Source of the DNA: Liquidambar formosana
Lineage: Eukaryota > Streptophyta > Magnoliopsida > Saxifragales > Altingiaceae
Assembly: GCA_039720395.1 (NCBI GenBank)
Contig: CM077833.1
Location: forward strand, 10,663,133-10,727,132
Length of the DNA: 64,000 bases
Reading direction: 5' to 3'
Below, piece after piece: positions 21,443 through 33,744 of the stretch (positions within the stretch are counted from its first letter, which is position 1; every line of letters begins with the position of its first letter). The position numbers and the translations under genes were made by a program. The notes beneath the pieces were generated by a model, which searched no databases, was not told the origin of the DNA, and saw only the letters and a program-made list of their open reading frames with translations.

Positions 21443-22011
21443 TAGAGAAGACAATTTTGGCCCGGCCTGGCCCGTCAGGCCTGCACCGCCCCAGCTCTAT
21501 AAGTGCGGTTTGTAGCTTAATTGAATGGGGATGGTGCGAAGTTGGTATTTAATTTTAAAAATCGAGACGATTTTGTGATGATTTGATGTTTCTCCGCCCC
21601 GTATACCTACGTTTAGCTAATATGATATATATATATATATATATCTTTAATTACCTTTTAACCTATTATATTTATAATATCCCTAACTTATAACCTATCT
21701 TTTAAAGTAATATTTCTTGGTTAGCAAAGCATATACAAACAAATCACTCAAATACATGACCACTTTTGATTTGCAGAAATAAAAAATAATAAAAAACAAA
21801 GGTTATCCTAAGCTTGCCAGGACCACTATAAAATTCATTGGCGGGATAGTGCAGTTCGGGGCGAGGATTTAAAGTGTTGATTGGGGCAATGATGGTTAAA
21901 AGAAGCAATACCCCGAATAGTTTTAGAGTGGGGATGGGATAAAAATTCACATATCAATTCGAGGACGGGGCATTAAAAAACCGATCCTGCTCTACTTTGT
22001 TGCCATCTCTA
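21443..22011. mobile_element. Probable hAT-type element
   Basis: 569 bp. The left end is TAGAGAAGACAA; the right end reads inward as TAGAGATGGCAA. The flanks GTGAGATG and ATGAAATG match at 6 of 8 positions, consistent with an old 8-bp duplication. The interior has GC-rich words (GGCCCGGCCTGGCCCG, GGGGCGAGGAT). No transposase. Confidence 0.55.
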
Positions 22012-22203
22012 ATGAAATGGTGAAATGGTCGACACAATAGTCTTTGGTGGTGCAAATAAAATTTATGTGCATGTGCACTCCATCATTCCCACTTCAGAAT
22101 TGCATTTCTAGATTACTGTAGATGCACCTTACCACATATAATATATTCTTTCCCTTCCATTTACTATATATTTATTTCATTTTTAAAGATTTGAAATTCA
22201 TAA

Positions 22204-22660
22204 GGCCTGCTATTGCCACCCTGTAACTTAATTTGCAACCCCACTCATTTTAGTCTTCTCAAAGTCTTATGAAAAAAAATATATACATATATATAACAGG
22301 TTTTCAATCATATTTTCTACTAGATAACATCATTTCAAACAATTTTGTAGAATAAGGTTTTTCCAAAATATGTTGTTTAAATAGACTTTTTGACCATTTT
22401 TTATGAAACATTCTATAAAAATAAAACAAAAACTGTAAATGGCCAATAAACAAAAATTGTAAATGGCCAATAAGCCCACTTAAATAATAGATTTTGGAAA
22501 CACTTTTTTCTGTAAGGTTATTCAAAATGATGTTTTATGGTGGATAAAACAGCTGGTTTTCATAAAAACATTTTATATTTTTCATAAAATCTTGAAAACT
22601 TAAAATAAGTGGGGGTGCAAATAAAATTGATGGGTGGCAAACTGGCAATAGCCTGACCCC
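22204..22660. mobile_element. Mutator-like MITE
   Basis: 457 bp. The ends CTGCTATTGCCACC and, inward from the right, CAGGCTATTGCCAG begin inverted repeats of about 85 bp, including ATTTGCA(A/C)CCCCACT and the word AAGATTTTATGAAAAA. The flanks AATTCATAA (22195-22203) and AAATCATAA (22661-22669) differ at one of nine bases, the length expected for Mutator. Related partial copies lie at 22670-22860 and 33745-34090. Confidence 0.75.
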
Positions 22661-22669
22661 AAATCATAA

Positions 22670-22860
22670 ATGGCCAAAAAGGACAGATTTTGAAAAAAAA
22701 GAATTACAAAATTGTTCAAAATAATATTTTATAGTGGTCAACTCAACTAGTTTTTATAAAAAAATCTTTTACATTTTTCATAAAATCTTGAAAAGTTTAA
22801 AATAAATGACAGTGCAAAGAAAGTTAAGGGTTTGCCATAACCACCCCCAAAAGTTTTAGG
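22670..22860. mobile_element. Partial second copy of the same MITE family
   Basis: Repeats the right half of 22204-22660 (TTCATAAAATCTTGAAAA, then TTTAAAATAA and a degraded TTTGCCATAACCACCCCC end). Confidence 0.7.
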
Positions 22861-23090
22861 TTTAATTTCTTTACAATTTTCTATCACCTCGGGTTGAATT
22901 GTAGAATTTAAAAGGTATTTTTAGGTTAAAGTTACATTAAAATGGTCATGTGCAATGAAATAACTTTTTTAGATACCAATAAATCTTGTAAATCCAATGT
23001 CTTAACAGGCGTAGATGTAAGGTGAGTCGTTTTTCCTCTCGTGGAACAAAGCGTAAGTCATGAAGCGTGGAGCATGAGCCCGATAGATTT

Positions 23091-23285
23091 ATATATATAT
23101 AAAATGATGATCAGGTAAACACGTGTTGATATAAGTTATATAAACACCATGCATTGGGGGTTGTACCCCTTGTAGTGGTCCAATATACCTCATATACCAC
23201 TCATGCACAAGGTACAACTCCCAATGCGGGTGTTGATATAAGTTATATCAGTACGTGCTTACTTGATCATCATCTTATATATATA
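23091..23285. mobile_element. Fold-back MITE flanked by (TA)n
   Basis: About 195 bp forming an almost complete hairpin. ATGATGATCAGGTAAACACG on the left pairs with CGTGCTTACTTGATCATCAT on the right, and TGATATAAGTTATAT, GCATTGGG and GTTGTACC also pair. Both ends run into TA repeats. Confidence 0.8.
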
Positions 23286-24715
23286 ATTATTTAAAAAATA
23301 ATATCTAAAAATAGTGAAAAAATATATATATAACACGTAAAAATTTTTTTTTTTTTTTAAAAAGTGACCTATTTACAAAAATTTAAAATATAATTTAGGC
23401 CTACAAACATAATTGATTAAATTGAAAGCACTATATAGAAAATAAAATAAAATAAAATAAAAATTACACATAATTTATTTGTACTACAAACTTACTATTG
23501 TCTATCATGGTCCAACCAACTAAAGATATATAATGTTTATATAATCCGAATTCGATTAAGTTGTGTTCTTGAAGGTAAACACTGTAAATGATTGTTGTCA
23601 CTATCGTCAATCAATCATCTTTTCGTTAAGGTGTGATAGTTGCAATAAATTACTTAACCTAGGTTTTTACTCAAGCAATCAACCTTCAAACTGATTGTGA
23701 TGACTTTTAACAAATAAAAAGAGTTGTTCCTCTTAAGATTTGCAATTTGGCCTAGTGAAGTGTATTCCTATTACCAGTTGGGCGCCAAAGGTGTACGTCA
23801 CATTCATAAGGCATGTGTATCAAGAAAAGGCTATACGCCTAGAAGGAGTCCTGCTTTTTTTTTTTTTTTTTAAAGCCCCGAGATGTTTTTCACTTGTCTT
23901 GCCTCGAGGAGAGCCTAGACATGCCATGGGTGAGTTTTTTAAAACTGTGTAAATCTGATGACTTAAGAATCGTGTAAAAAATTATGTTCTTTGATCCTAA
24001 CCCTTTATAATTCCATCAATCAATGACTCATATTTTACAAAATGCACCATTTTATTAAATAGTCTTCTCATGCAGGTCACACATGCTAAAAATCTAGTTG
24101 ATTCAAAACTAGTTACCATCCAATCTAAAAGCTTATATTTCTAATCAATAAAAATATCATATTTATGGATGATCAGTCTGATCTAAAACCTTATATTGTA
24201 ATTAATATTAATAACATATTTATGGATAAAGTATCTTTTATTTTCGAATCAACTTGATTTTTGGCACGCATGATCTACTTAGAAAGGCTACTTAATCCAA
24301 TTATGGATTTTGCAAAATATGAACTACAAATAAGAGTTATTAAAATTTGTATAAAAACTTGTGTCCATTCTATATGTATATATATAGGATGACAAACAAC
24401 ATCAATGGTGGGTTTTGCAAGATAATTTTTTGTAAAATATCTAGCAAACAACGTCATATTTGACTTAGGAAAAATAAATAAATAAAAGAAACTAAAATAA
24501 AAGCATTATTCAAAAGAAAAAATTTTCATGCCATTTTTAAAAGTGGGATTACAATTAATGCAATAATGGGTAATCTTGTTTTGATTTGAAAATTTTGAAG
24601 ACTTTTTCAGTTGCTAGGAGACAAGGCATGTCCTCGTCATTTGGGGCAATGGATTTATATTATAGTAAAATGACGCCATTTTTATTCTCTAGGTGGTACA
24701 CTAGGTAGCGTAAGG

Positions 24716-24746
<31 letters not shown>

Positions 24747-24909
24747 AAATGGTAGAAAGAAGGGGTAGGTGCAGAAATTGATGTTGTGTGCTTGTTGTGA
24801 TTTCTAGAGAACGATTGATAAAGGATCAGCAGTGCTTGTGTTCAACGGATCTAGGAATGTGAGTTTGTTGAATTTTGGTTTTTTTTGTTTATTGACATCT
24901 ACATCTAAG
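23286..24909. other. AT-rich intergenic
   Basis: No gene. Long A and T runs occur near 23345, 23860 and 24730. Near 23750-23930, words such as CGCCTAGAAGG and GCCTCGAGGAG resemble text at 62510-62600, perhaps shared remnants of one hAT-like family. Confidence 0.4.
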
Positions 24910-25201
24910 TGTTACGACCCAAATATATAAGCCGAGATCAATTATAATAAAATCAATTTAATTAGAGAAAATCATTTGAAAAAACACGTGGATGATGTGT
25001 AAGAAAACCATTATTTTAATAAAAATTTTAGCATAACTCATTCATAAATGGGACATGCCATGATAAAACTTGTATAAAATAATCATAAAAATTCATGTCA
25101 TCCATCATTAGTATCATCACTTGCTAAAATAAACCATATAAAAAAAACTTACAATAATTAAATATTACAATCCATAAGATATTACATATATGTCCAGTGC
25201 C

Positions 25202-27771
25202 TGTTACGACTCAAAATAATTAAGTCGTGATCAATAATAATAAAATGCGTTTTATTTTTAATAAATCCTTTGATAAAACGTGGATGACACGTGTTAAAAT
25301 CTCAACCATTTTAAAATTTTTCCCTTTTCGGACATGACCCATCCATAGATAGGACATACCATCATGAAAACCTGTTATAAAATTAATTTCATAAAAATTT
25401 CCTGTCATCCATGAAAGTGGTATCATCCCATGCATCGCATTCCACGTATACACAACTATTAAATAATTACAATTACAGCCCCGATTAAATTTACATTTAC
25501 ATTGGCCCAATAAAATGAATTAATACATATTCTTCCCATGAAAATTCATCAATAATTAACATAGGTAATTTCTAGTTAAGAGCATCCCCGTGTAAAAGCA
25601 TAATTCCACCTGAGAACAATCTCTGAAAAACATGGAAATAAATAGGCGTAAGTCCGACGACTCAGTAGATACAATTTAACATAGTAAACTAAAGTAATGA
25701 TATAAATAAAACCAATTATATCATTTAAAACGAAATATACTAACCAGGTATATTACAAACCCAAAATAAGTTATAATCCATAACTTAAAACGAATGATGC
25801 ATAATACCCAATGCATGTGACTCATGTCTAATTTACAATAATTCCATTAATTACCGACCACTCGCGCAGGAGTTTTCGCGCGGAAACGGAGGATTTTAAA
25901 TCCCAACCTTCAAGAGGACAACACAAGGGTTCCTACCTGAAACCGAAAAGTACCCCAGGACCAAAGGAATAGAAAACACCGCAAAGTCCCATTGACTGCA
26001 AGTAGTCCGATTCCAATGACCCCTTTTTATGCAATACTTTTACCCAGTATCCATTAAGTCCTTTTAATGCCATGATTATGCCCAACATGCAGTGTAATAG
26101 ACCATAAAAATGATTTTTAACCAAAATCATCTCCAAGATATGGTATATAACCCATAATTCAACTAACATCATAATTATACCCAAAATTATGATAAGCAAC
26201 ATAAACTCTCATTATGATTATAGCCTTAAAATCATAATCGAAAACCCCAATTAACATGGAAATTAACGATAAAATCCATACATCTATATTCCATAGAATG
26301 TATAAAATAAGTCAAGCTTATTAATAAACATAATTTCCAATTTATGTTATCAAATACCCAAAGTTCTATTTCAAGATTTATTCCATAAATCATTTATATA
26401 CATATTATAGGCCCAAGAATACCAAATACTATGATCATATATACCTATATTATCATGTCAATAGTTTAAACCTATGTAAATTGCACCTACCTCCATGAAA
26501 CGTGTAGAAAAATGCGATCTTGATGTTATGGGTGTGTAGATCCAAGCCTAGGATGCACATGCAAGCTCCAAATCCAAGTCCTAGCTCCCAAATGTCATGC
26601 TTAATGAGAATAATGGAGATTCCAACTCCAAAATGGGACCAAACCTCACAAATACCATGAATAAACACAAGATATGGGGATATGATGACTAAAACGCAAA
26701 AGAAATGCAAACCCTAACCTTATACATGAGAAATTACCTCTCAAATGCAAGATAAAGACAGCCCATGCTTCCAAAGTGCAGCCATGAGTGATTAAGGAGC
26801 TGATCTACTCCACAAAGATGCATAGAAGGGCCGAAATGGGTGGAACACCCTCCATCTCTCACCACCGTCCCCTCTCTCTCTCTCTCTCCTTCTCCTATTC
26901 TCCCTCTCTTGTTTCTCTCTCTCCTAAACACTCTAAAGACCATAAAATGAGTGTATGGGTCGGGGTTTATATAGAAAAGGGGGGCAAAATGATCATTTTA
27001 ACCATCTATTAAAACTGTCCGCCGACACTTTCAGACAGCTGAAAAATATTTTCAGCCGGTTAAAAATGCCCAACACAAAATAACCCTCTCTGGAATTTTC
27101 AGTCGACTGACATGAACTTTCAGCTGACTGAAAATTGTCTTTCAGACGGCTGAAACATGTTTCAGCCGTCTGAAATACATAGACAGCAAAAATAGACTAG
27201 TTAGTCAGGCAACTCTCCATCAGCACAGACATCAGCCTTATTTCTCCATTTTTATATTATCCTTTTACTTTAAGTTATTTAATGAAAATAAGCAAATAAC
27301 CCCCCTTTTGAATCCAAATAAAATATCAAAAAAATCAAATTCCCAATATATCAAAATCTCATATCCAAGTTTTAGTATAAAATCCGTCTCCTGACAGATT
27401 TTCCTAAAACAAACATGTGTGGAACCCAATCCAAACATGCTAATAAAATCTCATAAAATCACCAATGTCTTATAATATTATAAACTCCCATTACCGCAAA
27501 AAATTATCCTTTAAAACGAAAATTTACGAAAATTCACTTTTTCCCAACACTTAGCCAAATTTCAGCAGCTTAAACCCCTTAAGTTGCAAATAAGGCTAAA
27601 TGCACCCGAAAGATACTCGATGCACAAAAACAAGCATCAAAATACTTCCAACATCATAATATCATACACATGCATTACCCATACATGAAGTCATCCGACA
27701 AATCAAGGGATTAACGAAGTTAACCATAGATTAAACCCTTAATACCCTATTTAAAAATTATGAGTGTTATA
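25202..27771 (-). mobile_element. Inner solo LTR of the same family
   Basis: 2570 bp, from TATAACACTCATAATTTTTA at 27771 (minus) to GAGTCGTAACA at 25202. The flanks GTGCC (25197-25201) and GTGTC (27772-27776) match at 4 of 5. It aligns with the outer LTR in segments: CGTGATCAATAATAATAAAA near the 3' end, the ACGACTCAGTAGATACAATT block, the AACACAAGGGTTCCTACCTG block, and a (CT)n tract at 26873-26927. It has its own palindromic block at 27030-27190. Confidence 0.85.
27150..27185. repeat. 36-bp perfect palindrome within the inner LTR
   Basis: TTTCAGACGGCTGAAA, CATG, TTTCAGCCGTCTGAAA. The same arm words recur with changes over 27030-27190 (TTTCAGACAGCTGAAA, TTTTCAGTCGACTGA, CTTTCAGCTGACTGAAA). 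Confidence 0.95.
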
Positions 27772-29012
27772 GTGTCCATTGGCCGAATACAAAAGTTTAA
27801 CTTAATACAAACCATAATCTTAAAGTTGTACAAGTCTAAAATTGTTCCAAATCACTCCAACATTAAACTAAATCCAATAATTAGCATAACGCCTCAAAGC
27901 CAAGGTCTCATCTAGTTATGTAATCATTTGAAATGGGTTCTAAAATATAGGGGTGAGTATAAAAATCAGTAAATATAATTTTCATATGAAAATAACCAAA
28001 GGATGATAATATACCAATTTAAATCATGTTTAAAATATAATTAAAACACATGTAATGCCATGAATGCAATGCGACTCATGTCCATTTAACAGATTTCATA
28101 ATTACTAACCACTCTCAGTAGAAGTGTTTGCGCAGAAACAGAGGATTTGAACGTACCTCTAAGAAGACAACACAAGGGTTCCTACCTGGAACCAGAAAGT
28201 GGACAAGACCAAAGGAATGGAAAATACCTCTAAATCTCGGGAACAGAAGGGTTTCTACTTGGAATCGGAAAGCACTTAGGACCAAAGGAATAGAAAACAT
28301 CGCTAAATCTCTTGATAAATAGTCCAAATCCAAAGACCATTTAATATACTTTTACCAAGTATTTAATTAAATCCATTTTATGCATTTTATGCCAATGAAT
28401 ACCATGAAAAGCATATAATTCCATGTGCATGTCAATAATTCCAGAAATCAACAATATATAATTATGGAATTATTATATAACATGTTTGGCTATGTAAAAC
28501 ATGTAAAATATAAACCAACAATAATTTACATAGCATGTACATTCAACATAAACTACAATATAACAAGTATATTCCTAAATATAAGGCTATGTAAACGAGG
28601 CTCCCAAGTACATGCATTACAAAATATATATGATAATATACCCAAAGATCATGTAAAAATCATAAATAATGCAAATATACATTTTATACAACATGTATGG
28701 GCTCACATCTTAACCCATTATCACCCTTAAAGTTAAATTCGCATGTAAATTACATCTACCTCAAATATGATGTACAATACATAGAGAAAATGTGTTGGGA
28801 GGGTGGATCCAAGCCTTGAGTACAAATATGAGCTCCCAAGACCGCAAAACATGCTTCAATCCTCACCAAGCACGTGTGGAGCTCTAAATCTAGCCCCTAG
28901 AATGCAATCCCAAGCATTGAAATGAGGTGAGAGAGTAGAAAACCCATACATGCAAGAGAAAAATGTGATTTTCTCTCTCCAAACAAGCTTTTCTCTTTCC
29001 TCCAAACCCACT

Positions 29013-29023
29013 CTCTCTCTCCC

Positions 29024-29068
<45 letters not shown>
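29013..29068. repeat. (CT)n microsatellite in the outer LTR
   Basis: A long CT run that produces Arg-Glu repeats if translated on the minus strand; not coding. Confidence 0.95.
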
Positions 29069-29069
<1 letters not shown>

Positions 29070-29508
29070 ACATACTCAAAATGCAAGCCAAAATGAGTGA
29101 AAGTCAGGCTTAAGTGGGTTTTACAAGAACTTAGGGGCACATGCGTCATTTGACGCGTTATAAAAAAATTTCAAAAATCTACGAGTACCGATAGATCGAG
29201 GTCTGAGGCCCTATCAATCGGCCTAGATAGAAGCAAAATAGGCTTTCTAGCCTACCTTCGATCGATCAGCCTCAAGGCCCGATGGATCGGCCTAAGTTGA
29301 AATTGTCCAATAACAAGCCGAAACGCGTATAAATGCTATTTATACTCATTTATCATGCACATGATACAAAATGATAATAAACCACATGTTATGCATTATA
29401 AATAACATCATAAATCTCACAGTGTTATGCACGCGCGAGTTATAAACCAACAAATCACCAATTAATGACGTAATTAAACCAATTTAAATGGATGAGTGTT
29501 ACACTAAG

Positions 29509-30631
29509 CCTCTATACCTTATTCCCTCTTTGTCAAACAAAGTGTAGGTTTCCAAACTTGGATCGATTTTTTGCTTGCCGGCTTCCAAGGTCATGTTCTT
29601 TCTCTTCTCCTCCTCCTCTTCTTTTTATTCTTTTTACGAATTTTTGTTTTGTTTGATCTTAAGGTTTTTTATGCTAACTGATTTCTCTATTGATTAATTT
29701 TAGAATTTTTTTTATTTTTTGGTTTGTTGCATTGAAATATTTACACAAACTCTTAGACATTATTTTTTATGAACAAAAAACAAAATTGTGTTGTAGACTT
29801 TGAGATTTATTTTAGGAAAGGTTGTAATGAAAATTTTGGGGGTTTTGTTGAATCTTCTTTTTTTTTTTTTAATAAATGTTTTTTGTTTGTTTGATGAGCT
29901 ACCTCCATTTGATTTAGCAAGCCTTTTTTTCATTTGTGTGTGTGAATTCATGATTGTATATACATAAAAATATATGGTTATTGGAAATCATCAGAGTTGG
30001 GATTTAGTAGCTAGAAGCGAATGTTATGGTGTAGAGTTTATAAAACTGTTTTTAGTCTGAAGATATTTAATTGCGAGGTCTGATTTTGTGCTTTTTAATT
30101 GGTCTCCTTTTAGTGCTTTTTGATGATCAAATTAGTTGAGTCAAATAGTTAAATTAGGAGTTCGAAATATTTTACATTCATACTTGATTTTGGATAGTTG
30201 TTGCAGATGGTTACTTTGTGTGGGTTACCTTTTGAAGTTTTGGTTGGTGCAATTCTTATAAAGTTATTGCATGGGGAGAATAGATATAAGTGTCTTGGAT
30301 GACTGCATTCTACGTAGGGATTTAGGGTTTGTAGTTTATTTTTATTTTATTTTTTCTCTTTATTTTTGTTTAATTTTTTATTGAATTTGTGTCTTGTTTT
30401 GTAGTGTCTTTTTTTGTAAGTTGGTGATAACAATTGAAGTTTTAGAGATGGTAAATCTCGAAAACACGCCTTGTTTTGGTGTGGATATTCCTGTGAGCTA
30501 TGGTAATTATTTTAAGGAGTATAGGAAACCTCCAAACTGTGATGTTGCGTATTTGTTGGGAATTGTAATAAGCTTCATCCTTAACTTATTTTTTGCTTTT
30601 TTATTTTCTTTTTAGCATTTTGTTGATAGAT
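29509..30631 (+). other. Intergenic with unidentified candidate coding fragments
   Basis: Two stretches look protein-like but match nothing I know: RIDISVLDDCILRRDLG (about 30279-30329) and VNLENTPCFGVDIPVSYGNY followed by FKEYRKPPNCDVAYLLG (30448-30561). A third fragment lies at 32710-32890 beyond the LTR at 30632. They may be remnants of one gene interrupted by that LTR. Confidence 0.3.
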
Positions 30632-32408
30632 TGTAACACCCATAAATTTTAAATGAGGTTAATATGCATATTAAGGGATTTTGTCGGTTCTTACATACTT
30701 GAGCATGGTATGTAATACTTTATTATGCATTTTGGGCATACAAGAGTCATGGTACCATGTTAAATTGCATGACATATGTGTTTTAATGCATATGGGTTAC
30801 ATTGTATGCATTTTCATTTCATTATTAGGCATTTTCAGACCTTATCGATGAGGCCTGATCGATTAGACGTGTTTCGAATTGGCAGTAGATTTTTGCCTTA
30901 GCTCGATTAATCAGGATTCGGCAGTGGAGTTTTTTTTTTAATGGTAAAATGACATAGGTACCCCTCTGGGTTTGTATAACCCATTTGACCCAACCCTTTG
31001 AGGGTTATTCCTCATTTTTGTAGCTGGTTTTAGAGAGAGAGGGTTTGGGACAGTGGAGAGAGAAAGTTTCTCTCTCTGCTTTATCTTGGATTTCATGCTT
31101 GGGAGCTTGCATTCACTCAATTCTAGCTTGGATCTGCTCTTGATCATCCTTCATTTGCATTTTTGGAAGTTATTTCTCACATTTGGAACCTAAAGTTTGC
31201 ATTTCTTTGAGAGATATCATCTCATTCTTATATTTTTGGGTTTATTTATGCATCTTTGGGAGTCTTAGTTGTATTTTGGAGTTGGGACCTCCATTATCTT
31301 CATCAATCATGACATTTTGGAGATAGAGTTTAGATTAGGAGATGTGCATTCTAGGGTTGGAAACTTTATGTAAATGATTTTGGTAAAATCATTGTGTTGT
31401 TCATTTCATTTCATGGTAGGCATAACTACACATAAATGGGAATAACAATCACTTGATAATGTTAGGGTCTATTGGAGCTAGGAGTACTACGGTCTTGGAA
31501 TGGGACGTTGTGTCGTGTTTTCTAATCTTCTAGTCTTGGGCTATTTCTTCTTGTCCTGAATTCGGGCTACTGCGATCCCAGTTAAAGATGTTGTGCTGTG
31601 TTGTCCCGATGTTGAGGTTACTATGGTCCCAAATAGGGATGTCGTGCCGTGTTTCCTCAAGAGGCTACTGCAGTCCCATTGTAAGATGTCTTGCTATATT
31701 TCCTCTCTTCCATGCGCGAGGGCCCTAGGTTATGGGGACGATTTAATTGGGTAATTAATGGAAAAATAATTAAATTGGACTTAAATCACATGCATTGGGT
31801 ATCATGCATTATTTACGTTAAGTTATAGATTATAACTTATTCTTTTATTTATAATATTCGCGGTTAGTATATTTTCTTTTAAATTATATAATTAGTTTTA
31901 TTTATATCATTGCTTTAGTTTACTTATGTAAAATTGTATCTACTGAGTCGTCGTACTCATGCCTATCTATTTCAATGTTTTTCAAATATTATTTCCAAGT
32001 GGTGTTATGCTTATTACGCGGGTATGCTCTTAAATGGAAATATTGCATATGTAATTATTAGTGTATTTTCAGGGGAAGAAAAATATGTATTAATTTAGTT
32101 TTCATTTGGGCCAATCGCTCTTGTTCTTGTAATAAATTAAGGGATGTAAAATTTTAATTGAGTACGGTTATGTAATTGTGGAATATGATACATGAGATGA
32201 TATTAGTATGTATGGATGATATGAAATTTTTATGAAAACATTTTCTAATAGGTCTTATGATGGTATATCCTATTTGCGGATGGGTCATGCCCAAGTGTTT
32301 TAAAAATATATGGAATTTGATACATGCCATCCATGCTTTATCAAAGGATATATTAAAGAAAAGCCCGTTTTATTATAATTGATCACGACTTAGATTATTA
32401 AATAAACC
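30632..32408 (+). mobile_element. Third LTR of the same family, opposite orientation, 3' end missing
   Basis: Starts TGTAACACCCATAAATTTTA at 30632. It runs through the block CTACTGAGTCGTCGTACTCATG (complement of the 25655 region) to ATTGATCACGACTTA near 32382. The expected ending (GAGTCGTAACA) is not present; a T run follows. It contains an expanded minisatellite at 31480-31710. Being inverted relative to 25202-27771, it forms a potential kilobase-scale inverted repeat with a spacer of about 3 kb. Confidence 0.75.
31480..31710. repeat. Degenerate minisatellite inside the third LTR
   Basis: About four units of roughly 55-65 bp, each with a GGCTACTG(C)(A/G)(A/G)TCCCA-like half and a GATGTCGTGCCGTGTTTCCT-like half. 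The same sequence occurs in one to two units in the other two LTRs (near 25940 and 28180). Confidence 0.75.
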
Positions 32409-33744
32409 TTTTTTTTTTTTTTTTGTTATTGTTATTATTTGTCACTGTGCATGGCCACTTTTTTCTTTTTATTGGGCGCCAAGAAAGTTGGTTTTTTGGA
32501 GTTTGCATATGCAATGACGTATCGTGACAAGTGCTCTGGATTTGTTTTGTGAAAATTTGAATTTGCATTTGCTTTTGCTGCCTTGTCTTATGGGGTCGCC
32601 AAGATTTTGCTCACTTTTTGTTTAAAGCACTGATTGTAACGTCGAGGGATCTTAGTGTCGGTTCAAACAGGCAGCAATTACTTTTGTCAGTTGAAGGGTC
32701 GTTTTATAAATGTCTTTGAATTGGGAGTTATTGAGTGTGTGTAGTGAGATTCTGCTATGCAAGAAGCATTCTTCAAACTTGGTTGATGATAGCGCGTTTC
32801 CCATTGATAAAAAGTCTTCTTGTGTGGAGTGTGTTATTACTGAAGAATATTTGTGGTTTAAAGGGTTGTTGCATACTTGCATGGCTTGTGTAAGAAGTGT
32901 TAATCAATGTTGTGTTGTATTTGTTTTGATTTTTTGGCTATTTCACCCACCTAAATCATTCATTTTTCACTTCGCACCATATGTATTAGTTTTTCAAAAA
33001 CTGAGCCGCACGTGATAGTTTTCAACCAATCTAAAGGGTAAACCACTCTTTTAATCTATAATTGAAATGAAAAAAAAAAAAAAAGAAATTTTTTTTTGGG
33101 GGTTGTGGTGGGTTTCCATCGTATCTAATGTTATCCACGGTTCCCACAAGAGAATCATTTATTCCAGTACTCACTCGTATTAGTTAACAATTCTAGTGGT
33201 TGGATCTATGTACTTACACTCATCCATTTCCATATTGCTCATGATATATATAAAGTCCTTTTTGTGCACCAAAAATGGATTATTGGTTAGAATGGAAATA
33301 ACCAAATGGTTTTATTCATACCTTAATTAAACGTTTCAGAACTAGATTTATTGTCAGATCCCACATTTTCCTTTACCCCCATATGTCTAGTCAACTGTTG
33401 CAACGCAACACATTTCGGGGAGATCAGAACTAGCTAGCTTTGGGTTGGAGTGGCATCACTCCTAACCACAACCAATATTTATGGTTCCAATTTGTCTTGA
33501 ATTTTGGCTTTTGTGATCGAAAATAAGGAACTGGTCTAAGAATGATATAATATAAAGGATTAGTAAGGATGTAACCAAATTCTTTTAGAGATATAACAGA
33601 GAAGATCAAGTGATCCAAAGCCTGGTCCTCGTTAGAAGTAAATACTAGCATAAAATCAAAGCTGATTCTGAGTTTTTTGGGGTCCTAGGCAAACTCTTAA
33701 AATGGGAGTCCTCCATACCCAAAAAAAATTTCCTAGTACCAACA
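32409..33744. other. Intergenic with one unidentified candidate exon
   Basis: The frame at 32710-32890 reads MSLNWELLSVCSEILLCKKH, then SSNLVDDSAFPIDKKSSCVE, and looks like real protein. I do not recognise it and it is unsupported by splice partners. The rest is AT-rich with no gene. Confidence 0.3.

Larger units (their letters stand above)
24910..29503 (-). mobile_element. Outer solo LTR, split by a second LTR
   Basis: On the minus strand the LTR starts TGTAACACTCATCC at 29503 and ends GGGTCGTAACA at 24910. It is flanked on both sides by exactly CTAAG (24905-24909 and 29504-29508), a perfect 5-bp duplication. Its body is interrupted by the inner LTR at 25202-27771; the halves total about 2.0 kb. 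It contains a pair of tandem units with AAGGGTTCCTACCTGGAACC (near 28180), a long (CT)n tract (29013-29068), and a cluster of GATCGATCGG-type palindromic words (29175-29300). No coding region is present, so it is a solo LTR left by recombination. Superfamily not proven. Confidence 0.85.

Noticed and set aside
28856..29149. ORF with a long Arg-Glu repeat
   Set aside because: It is translation of the (CT)n tract in the outer LTR.
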